Of a DNA stretch of 64,000 nucleotides, positions 8,073-13,826 are shown one piece after another. Position 1 is the first letter of the stretch. Each line of letters opens with the position of its first letter. Under the pieces are notes generated by a model. That model saw nothing but the letters and a program-made list of their open reading frames with translations. It had not been told where the DNA came from and searched no databases. The position numbers and the translations under genes are program-made. The stretch comes from Melioribacter sp051488685 (GTDB lineage: Bacteria > Bacteroidota > Ignavibacteria > Ignavibacteriales > Melioribacteraceae): positions 1 through 64,000 of the forward strand of contig NZ_JBPSEH010000007.1 of assembly GCF_051488685.1 (NCBI RefSeq), read 5' to 3'.

Positions 8073-8750
8073 TCAATTGTTCTCCTTTTTATTCCACTTG
8101 CTTTCTTCTGTGTCGATAAATTTGATAACCTCTTCTTTGGATGCGCGGTTTCTTAGCATATTCAAGAATTCGTCTTTCTGACAGAGGAATGAAATGCGGG
8201 ATAAGATTTCAAGATGCATTTTGGGGCTCGCAGAAAGAAGGATAAACAATGTATGAACATCTTGATTATCTAAAGCAGAAAAATCCAGTGGCGTTTCAAG
8301 ATAACAAACTGAGACGCTTGCAAATTTTGGATTTGTTATTATCGGATTGCGCGGATGCGGTATTGCTATCCCTCTTCCAATTGCAGTTTGCATTAATTCT
8401 TCGCGACTTAATAGCGCAGATGTTATCTCCTCCTTTGATAAGTCTTCGGGAGTTTTAATTTTATCGACAGCATTTTTTAATACTTGCGTTATATTCGTAC
8501 CGGAAATTGTTTCAACAATTCCATTAGATTCAATTAATTGTGCTATGCTGATTTTACTTATATTTTCAAAAAAATGCGAAGAAGATACTTCTATTTTATT
8601 GAGCAAAATCCACTCATTTATTTCAGCCCGATTAAATCGATATTGATGATTGATCTTATAGCAGGGAATCTTTTTGTCTTTTATCCATCTATAAACAGTT
8701 TTTTCGTTAACATTTAGTAATTCGACGATATCTTTAATTTTTAAGTCCAT
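8073..8750 (-). CDS. Excisionase-type HTH fused to a PTS EIIA(Ntr)-like domain; likely operon regulator
   Basis: A 225-residue two-domain protein. Residues 1-50 form a MerR/excisionase-type winged HTH (DIVELLNVNEKTVYRWIKDK followed by a wing). Residues about 65-215 form a PTS EIIA type-2/PtsN domain with the phosphorylatable His at position 132 (GRGIAIPHPRNP). No EIIB or EIIC is present. PtsN-family domains without transport partners act as phosphorylation-dependent regulators. As first gene of the Ehr operon it probably controls that operon in response to the nitrogen-PTS or energy state. DNA binding and phosphorylation are inferred from motifs only. Confidence 0.85.
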   Translation of the reverse strand: MDLKIKDIVELLNVNEKTVYRWIKDKKIPCYKINHQYRFNRAEINEWILLNKIEVSSSHFFENISKISIAQLIESNGIVETISGTNITQVLKNAVDKIKTPEDLSKEEITSALLSREELMQTAIGRGIAIPHPRNPIITNPKFASVSVCYLETPLDFSALDNQDVHTLFILLSASPKMHLEILSRISFLCQKDEFLNMLRNRASKEEVIKFIDTEESKWNKKENN

Positions 8751-8770
8751 AATTTTCTAAAATTGTTGCT

Positions 8771-8802
8771 GAAATATATAGAAACTACCTTATTAAAACA
8801 AT
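8771..8802 (-). promoter_or_regulatory. Probable promoter of the Ehr operon
   Basis: On the minus strand ATTG (8802-8799) is followed after 20 nt by TATATTTC (8778-8771). This is one mismatch from the Bacteroidota -7 box TAnnTTTG at the expected spacing from the -33 TTG. It lies 21 nt upstream of the regulator start codon. Confidence 0.5.
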
Positions 8803-9432
8803 AACAACCTGAATGTCCATATTTGTCCAATCATTTTATTTCATTATCAGATCCATTAGATATTGCCTTATAACTTTTAATAAACCCTGTACTACTTGCA
8901 GGAGTAAATTCTTGAATGTGTGCTCAGTGATTTCTTTTTTATATCAAATTTAGGTTCCAATAAGGAGATAGAATAACTTTCTTGAAATACAAAACAGTAG
9001 GCGATTAGGATAAAAGATTTTTTAATCTATAACTCCTCTGTCAAATTTATAAGCATAAATTATGTTTCTTTGCATTTTCTATTACTTCAGTTGCACCTTC
9101 TGATAGAATTAGTTTTCACTTTCAACTTTTTCCCTGTAAAGTCAAGAGGACAATTAATAATTTTTATGATGAGAGTAATGTTAACTGAATAAAGTGGCTT
9201 TAACTTCGGCTTTGCTTATTCAGACAGGTTTAATTTTCTTCGTTGTGAATTAGCACTTATGATCTAAAATATTATTCTTTTAGAGTTAAATAATGAATAC
9301 AATTTAAGCGTTGTTATTATTCTTCATATTTGCGATTGATTTTTAAGAATAATAGTTCAGAATCAAAGTGCATTGAAGATGCAATCAGCAAACTGCTATT
9401 TATATGTTATTACGACAGAATGAATTTAAAAA
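8803..9432. other. Long AT-rich intergenic region, no gene seen
   Basis: About 630 bp between the divergent Ehr operon and the thrS side. No ORF or RNA gene is recognised. The only structure noted is an 8-bp inverted repeat, CTGAATAA (9185-9192) and TTATTCAG (9216-9223), with a 23-nt centre. Confidence 0.5.
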
Positions 9433-9464
9433 CTTGACAAAAATTAGCAGGGGATATATATTTG
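9433..9464 (+). promoter_or_regulatory. Consensus promoter-like box pair
   Basis: CTTGACA (from 9433) is followed 20 nt after its TTG by TATATTTG (9457-9464), an exact TAnnTTTG -7 box. It also fits a TTGACA-N17-TATATT reading. An intrinsic terminator follows only 19 nt later, so it would give a very short transcript unless read through. Confidence 0.5.
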
Positions 9465-9482
9465 CGGGTGTGATGGAGAAAT

Positions 9483-9504
9483 CCCCGCAAAAGCGGGGTT
9501 TTTT
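9483..9504 (+). terminator. Intrinsic terminator
   Basis: CCCCGC-AAAA-GCGGGG followed by six T. It is a textbook hairpin. The CCCGC arm could alternatively pair with GCGGG at 9464-9468. Confidence 0.8.
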
Positions 9505-9534
9505 ATGAAATTGAAATATTTTTTGCTATTTTTG
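9504..9534 (+). promoter_or_regulatory. Candidate thrS promoter
   Basis: TATTTTTG (9527-9534) matches TAnnTTTG exactly. The -33 element is weak (TATG at 9504-9507, 19 nt away). It would start a thrS leader of about 170 nt. Confidence 0.35.
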
Positions 9535-9617
9535 CACATTAATTTCTAAAGTACAAAAAACATTTATCGTAAAAAATAATCGTAAATTAAGATAGCAAAA
9601 TATAAAAAACCTTTACA

Positions 9618-9664
9618 ACGATTATTGACGTGCAAAAGGTCATCGGGTTAAGCCTTGTATGATC
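9618..9664 (+). pseudogene. Decayed 3' half of a tRNA-Val
   Basis: From the anticodon loop onward this stretch copies the tRNA-Val at 402-442. The first 18 positions (TTGACGTGCA...AGGTCA, starting at 9624) match with one mismatch, and about 30 of 41 match overall without gaps. The T arm and acceptor strand are degraded, and no matching 5' half is found upstream. It sits in the thrS leader. Confidence 0.6.
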
Positions 9665-9672
9665 TATAAAGT

Positions 9673-9696
9673 ATCGGAGTTGACTCCGATTTTTTT
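9673..9696 (+). terminator. Terminator/attenuator hairpin in the thrS leader
   Basis: ATCGGAG-TTGA-CTCCGAT followed by T6, ending five nucleotides before the thrS ribosome binding site. A terminator this close to a start codon must either end an upstream transcript or attenuate thrS. The ATCGG at about 9642-9646 could compete for the CCGAT arm as an antiterminator. Confidence 0.75.
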
Positions 9697-9709
9697 ATTT
9701 AGGAAAATT

Positions 9710-11647
9710 ATGAACAGTGAAATAATCAATATTAAATTCCCCGACGGTTCGGTCAAGGAATTCCCAAAGGGGATTACACCTATTCAGATTGCCGAGAGTA
9801 TCTCGAAACGTCTTGCAGAAGAAGCTCTCGTAGCCAAAATTAATGGTGTCGTAAAAGATTTATCGACTCCTATATACGAAGATGCCGAAGTTCAGATATT
9901 GACTTTTGACGACTCCGAAGGGCGGGAAACATACTGGCATTCTACATCACATTTGATGGCACATGCCATTCAATTACTTTTTCCAGAAGCCAAATTTGGT
10001 GTTGGCCCAGCTGTTGAATCGGGCTTCTATTATGATATCGATATCAATTCGAAATTGAGCGATTCTGACCTCGAAAAAATTGAAAGCAAAATGCTCGAAA
10101 TCGCCAAACAGGATAATCCATTTCAGAGAGTCGAGTTAAGTAAAAATGAAGCTATAGAATTTTTTAAGAATAAAGGGGACAATTACAAACTCGAAATATT
10201 AAGCGAGCTCGACGACTCGAAGGATGTCATCAGTATTTATAAAGAAGGTGATTTCGTCGACCTCTGTACAGGTCCACATTTACCGAGCACTGGAAAAATA
10301 AAATATATCAAACTTTTGAATGTATCCGGCTCTTACTGGCGCGGAGACGAAAATAACAAACAACTCCAGAGAATTTACGGCATTTCGTTTCCGAAAAAGA
10401 AAATGCTCGAAGAACATCTTGCATTGCTCGAGGAAGCCAGAAAAAGAGATCACAGAAAATTAGGCAAACAACTCGACCTCTTTAGTATTCATGAAGAAGC
10501 AGGAGCGGGATTAATTTACTGGCATCCCAAAGGTGCTCGCATACGAAATACAATCGAAACTTTTTGGCGTGCCGAGCATATTAAAAACGGTTACGATTTA
10601 TTATATACCCCGCACATGGGTAAAGGATGGCTCTGGGAAACCAGTGGTCATCTTTCTTTCTACAAAGAGAATATGTACGCACCGATGAGTATTGATGAGC
10701 AGGATTATTATGTTAAGCCGATGAACTGCCCATTTCATATTATGATTTATAAGTCGAAACTCCGTTCTTATAGGGACCTGCCGCTTAGATGGGCAGAACT
10801 CGGTACAGTTTACAGATATGAAAAGAGTGGAGTATTGCATGGTCTTTTGCGCGTCAGAGGATTTACTCAAGACGACGCCCATATTTTTTGCACTCAAGAA
10901 CAAATCGAAGATGAAATTATCGAGGTTATTCGCTTCTCGATATATATGTTGCGTTCATTTGGATTTGATGACCTGAATTTTTACATTTCTACAAAACCCG
11001 AAGACGCAATCGGAGACGATGCAATCTGGGAAAAAGCAACTAATTCTCTTAAACATGCACTCGAAAAAGAAAATCTTTCTTACGAAATTGACGAAGGCGG
11101 CGGTGCATTTTACGGACCAAAGATCGACATTAAAATTAAAGATGCTCTCAATCGTCAGTGGCAATTGAGCACCGTCCAGTTCGATTTTAACCTTCCTGAA
11201 CGTTTCGATATGAGTTATATCGGCGAAGACGGAAAAGAACATAGACCTTTCATGGTTCACAGAGCATTGCTCGGTTCAATCGAAAGATTTATGGGCATTT
11301 TGATTGAGCATTATGCAGGTGCATTCCCAACATGGTTAGCTCCGATTCAGGTTGCGGTTATTCCTGTTTCTCAGAATTATCTCGACTATGCCGCTGAAGT
11401 TCATAAAAAGTTACTCAATTCTGATATTATATCTCATCTCGACGAGAGGAATGAAAAAATCGGTTACAAAATTCGAGACTGGGAAACTAATAAAGTACCT
11501 TACATGGCAATAGTAGGTGAAAAAGAAAAAGAGAGCGGTTTAATTTCTGTAAGACGTCATAAAGTGGGCGACCTGGGCACTCTATCATTGGATGAGTTTA
11601 TTGAAAAATTACAAAACGAAATAAAAAACAGAATTAATCACAATTAA
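9710..11647 (+). CDS. thrS: Threonyl-tRNA synthetase
   Basis: A 645-residue class II synthetase that charges tRNA-Thr. Order of parts: N-terminal TGS domain (INIKFPDGSVKEFPKG), editing domain with HSTSHLMAHA, then the catalytic core with MNCPFHIMIY (zinc Cys), motif 2 RYEKSGVLHGLLRVRGFTQD and motif 3 near GSIERFMGILIEH. An anticodon-binding domain lies from about residue 545. The reading frame extends upstream to 9659, but that extension crosses the terminator hairpin. ATG 9710, preceded by AGGAAAATT, is the sensible start. infC, rpmI and rplT follow. Confidence 0.96.
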   Translation: MNSEIINIKFPDGSVKEFPKGITPIQIAESISKRLAEEALVAKINGVVKDLSTPIYEDAEVQILTFDDSEGRETYWHSTSHLMAHAIQLLFPEAKFGVGPAVESGFYYDIDINSKLSDSDLEKIESKMLEIAKQDNPFQRVELSKNEAIEFFKNKGDNYKLEILSELDDSKDVISIYKEGDFVDLCTGPHLPSTGKIKYIKLLNVSGSYWRGDENNKQLQRIYGISFPKKKMLEEHLALLEEARKRDHRKLGKQLDLFSIHEEAGAGLIYWHPKGARIRNTIETFWRAEHIKNGYDLLYTPHMGKGWLWETSGHLSFYKENMYAPMSIDEQDYYVKPMNCPFHIMIYKSKLRSYRDLPLRWAELGTVYRYEKSGVLHGLLRVRGFTQDDAHIFCTQEQIEDEIIEVIRFSIYMLRSFGFDDLNFYISTKPEDAIGDDAIWEKATNSLKHALEKENLSYEIDEGGGAFYGPKIDIKIKDALNRQWQLSTVQFDFNLPERFDMSYIGEDGKEHRPFMVHRALLGSIERFMGILIEHYAGAFPTWLAPIQVAVIPVSQNYLDYAAEVHKKLLNSDIISHLDERNEKIGYKIRDWETNKVPYMAIVGEKEKESGLISVRRHKVGDLGTLSLDEFIEKLQNEIKNRINHN

Positions 11648-11657
11648 AGAGGTAATT

Positions 11658-12185
11658 ATCGCACAAGTACAACACCGTGTGAACGAAGAAATCAGAGCAC
11701 CTGAAGTTCGTTTAATTGACGAAAAAGGTGAACAAGTAGGAATCGTTTCTGTCAAAGAAGCATTAAACAGAGCTCGTGAAGTAGGAATGGATCTGGTCGA
11801 AATAGCGCCGCAGGCTAAACCGCCGGTCTGCAAAATAATTGATTACGGTAAATTTGTATACGAGCAGCAGAAACGGGAAAAAATGCAAAAGAAGAAACAG
11901 CAAGTTAGCGTATTAAAAGAGATTCGATTACATCCAAATACGGACACTCACGATTTTGAATTTAAGGCACGACATGCCACAAAATTTATTGAAGATGGCA
12001 ACAAAGTTAAGGTATCGGTAATTTTCAAAGGTCGCGAACTGGCTTATGTTGAAATTGGTGAAGAGCTCTTGAAGAAATTTATCGATAAATTGTCAGATGT
12101 GGCAAAAGTTGAACAAGAACCAAAGTTTGAAGGCAGAGCGATGCATGCCATATTAGCACCGCAAAAAGGGAAAAGAAAAAAATAG
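11658..12185 (+). CDS. infC: Translation initiation factor IF-3, non-canonical ATC start
   Basis: The conserved beginning of IF-3 (RVNEEIRAPEVRLID, compare RINGEIRAQEVRL in E. coli) starts before any ATG or GTG that would keep it whole. The in-frame GTG at 11679 would cut off the Arg of this motif. With AAAGAGG at 11646-11652, the best start is ATC at 11658 (ATT at 11655 is too close). This gives AQVQHRVNEEIR at the N terminus and about 175 residues. IF-3 genes are known for AUU/AUC starts that allow autoregulation by IF-3 itself. The N domain, linker and C domain are otherwise normal. Confidence 0.93.
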   Translation: MAQVQHRVNEEIRAPEVRLIDEKGEQVGIVSVKEALNRAREVGMDLVEIAPQAKPPVCKIIDYGKFVYEQQKREKMQKKKQQVSVLKEIRLHPNTDTHDFEFKARHATKFIEDGNKVKVSVIFKGRELAYVEIGEELLKKFIDKLSDVAKVEQEPKFEGRAMHAILAPQKGKRKK

Positions 12186-12197
12186 ATAGGTGACAAG

Positions 12198-12392
12198 ATG
12201 CCAAAAATGAAAAGTAATCGAGGAGCCGCTAAAACTTTTAGAGTTACTGGTAGCGGTAAAATCAAACGTAACAAAGCTTACAAGTCCCATATTCTAACTA
12301 CAAAGTCGAGAAAGAGAAAAAGAAACTTGCGTAAATCGACTTTGGTTTCTAAAGCCGATTCAAAACGAATAAAAGTTTTGATACAACAATAG
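12198..12392 (+). CDS. rpmI: 50S ribosomal protein L35
   Basis: A 64-residue, very basic protein starting MPKMKSNRGAAKTFRVTGSG, the standard L35 signature, with KAYKSHILTTKSRKRKR following. It lies 12 bp after infC and 13 bp before rplT in the universal infC-rpmI-rplT order. It is expected to be under the translational control that acts on this operon, although no repressor structure was identified. Confidence 0.97.
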   Translation: MPKMKSNRGAAKTFRVTGSGKIKRNKAYKSHILTTKSRKRKRNLRKSTLVSKADSKRIKVLIQQ

Positions 12393-12405
12393 GAGAGGAA
12401 AAGAA

Positions 12406-12753
12406 ATGCCACGCTCAGTAAATCACGTTGCGTCGAAACAAAGACGTAAGAAGATTCTTAAGTTAGCCAAAGGTTATTGGGGTGCCCGCAGTAAAGTTTA
12501 TACTGTTGCAAAGCACCATGTCGAAAAAGCTCTGCAATATGCTTATAGAGATCGTAAAGCCAAAAAAAGAGAATTCCGTTCGCTCTGGATTATTCGTATT
12601 AATGCAGCTGCCCGTCAAAACGGCACTACATATTCAAGACTGATAGATGCTTTGAACAAAAAAGGAATTCTTATCAATCGCAAAATATTAGCTAATCTGG
12701 CTGTGGAAAATCCGCAAGCTTTTTCAGAAATAGTTAAATTCGCGATTAATTAA
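12406..12753 (+). CDS. rplT: 50S ribosomal protein L20
   Basis: A 115-residue basic protein with the L20 signature (MPRSVNHVASKQRRKKILKL, AKGYWGARSKVY, RSLWIIRINAAAR), of the usual family length. A strong ribosome binding site (AGGAGAGG) precedes it. It is an early 23S rRNA assembly protein and, in other bacteria, the autogenous repressor of rpmI-rplT. A strong terminator follows its stop codon. Confidence 0.97.
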   Translation: MPRSVNHVASKQRRKKILKLAKGYWGARSKVYTVAKHHVEKALQYAYRDRKAKKREFRSLWIIRINAAARQNGTTYSRLIDALNKKGILINRKILANLAVENPQAFSEIVKFAIN

Positions 12754-12762
12754 TTTTACGCT

Positions 12763-12805
12763 CCCTTCTGTTTCAGAATTAGAATGATTCAGAAGGGATT
12801 TTTTT
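12763..12805 (+). terminator. Terminator after rplT, upstream of pheS
   Basis: CCCTTCTG (12763-12770) pairs with CAGAAGGG (12790-12797), followed by a T-rich run to 12805. pheS starts 19 nt later, and no separate promoter is evident between them. It may therefore be a partial terminator or attenuator controlling pheST. Confidence 0.8.
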
Positions 12806-12823
12806 AAATTCTCAGGTAAGGCT

Positions 12824-13813
12824 ATGATCGATAAAATTACAGAAGCCAGAAAAGAATTCGACTCGCTCGTATCAAATGTTCACGACCTTAAAACCCTCGA
12901 AGAATTGCGCCTTAAATTCCTGAGTCGAAAAGGTATTATCCAGAATTTCTTCGAGGAATTCAAAAATCTTCCACCCGATGAAAAAAGAAACGTCGGAAAA
13001 ATTCTCAACGAACTGAAAAATTACACTCAGACAGTCTACGACGAACTCAAAGAAAAACTCGAATCTCAAAAAAAGAAGACCGATAACTTCGTCGATATTA
13101 CATTGCCCGGCAGGAAAAGACCAATCGGCAGCAAGCATTTGATAACACAAACACTCGACGAAATTAAATCAATTTTTAAAGGACTCGGTTTTTCCGTTTA
13201 CGAAGGGCCCGAGCTCGAATCGGATTACAATAACTTCGAAGCTCTGAATTTTCCAGACGACCATCCTGCACGAGATATGCAAGATACTTTCTTTATCAAC
13301 GACAAGTTTCTTCTTAGAACTCATACATCGCCCGTACAAATCAGATTGATGAGTCAAAAGAAACCGCCAATCAGAGCTATTATGCCCGGGAAAGTATTTC
13401 GTAACGAAGCAATAAGCGCCAAAAGCTATTGCCTTTTTCATCAGGTAGAAGGACTCTATGTTGACAAAGATGTAACCTTTGCCGAATTGAAAGGAACACT
13501 GGTATCGTTTATAAAACAATACTTTGGCAACGACGTAAGGTACCGTTTTAGAACCAGCTTCTTCCCCTTTACAGAACCGAGTGCAGAAATGGACGTATGG
13601 TGGCAACCGAAAGGGAAAGAAGGGAGGTGGCTCGAAGTCCTCGGCTGCGGTATGGTCGACCCGAATGTTTTAAAAAATGTCGGCATCGATCCGGAAGAAT
13701 TTGTTGGTTATGCTTTCGGCATGGGCATCGAAAGAACCGCAATGAGAAAATACGGCATCGACGATATCAGAATTTTATTCGACAGCGATTTACGCTTTTT
13801 AAATCAATTCTAA
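12824..13813 (+). CDS. pheS: Phenylalanyl-tRNA synthetase alpha subunit
   Basis: A 329-residue class II catalytic subunit. An N-terminal coiled-coil arm (residues 1-90) is followed by the core: GRKRPIGSKHLITQTLDEI, the motif 2 region LRTHTSPVQIRLM and MPGKVFRNEAISAKS, and motif 3 GYAFGMGIERTAMRKYGI. It works as an alpha2-beta2 tetramer with PheT, encoded 13 bp downstream. SD AGGTAAGG precedes the ATG. Length is normal for the family. Confidence 0.97.
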   Translation: MIDKITEARKEFDSLVSNVHDLKTLEELRLKFLSRKGIIQNFFEEFKNLPPDEKRNVGKILNELKNYTQTVYDELKEKLESQKKKTDNFVDITLPGRKRPIGSKHLITQTLDEIKSIFKGLGFSVYEGPELESDYNNFEALNFPDDHPARDMQDTFFINDKFLLRTHTSPVQIRLMSQKKPPIRAIMPGKVFRNEAISAKSYCLFHQVEGLYVDKDVTFAELKGTLVSFIKQYFGNDVRYRFRTSFFPFTEPSAEMDVWWQPKGKEGRWLEVLGCGMVDPNVLKNVGIDPEEFVGYAFGMGIERTAMRKYGIDDIRILFDSDLRFLNQF

Positions 13814-13826
13814 TCAAGGTGGTTAA

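Noticed and set aside
9659..9709. Upstream start for thrS at 9659
   Set aside because: The added 17 residues are encoded by the terminator hairpin of the leader and are absent from the family. ATG 9710 has a proper ribosome binding site.
10601..11260. Antisense ORFs of about 100 codons inside thrS and similar ORFs inside pheS, rny, ctaD and araA
   Set aside because: They lie opposite strongly conserved genes, have no ribosome binding sites or recognisable domains, and are expected as codon-bias shadows.
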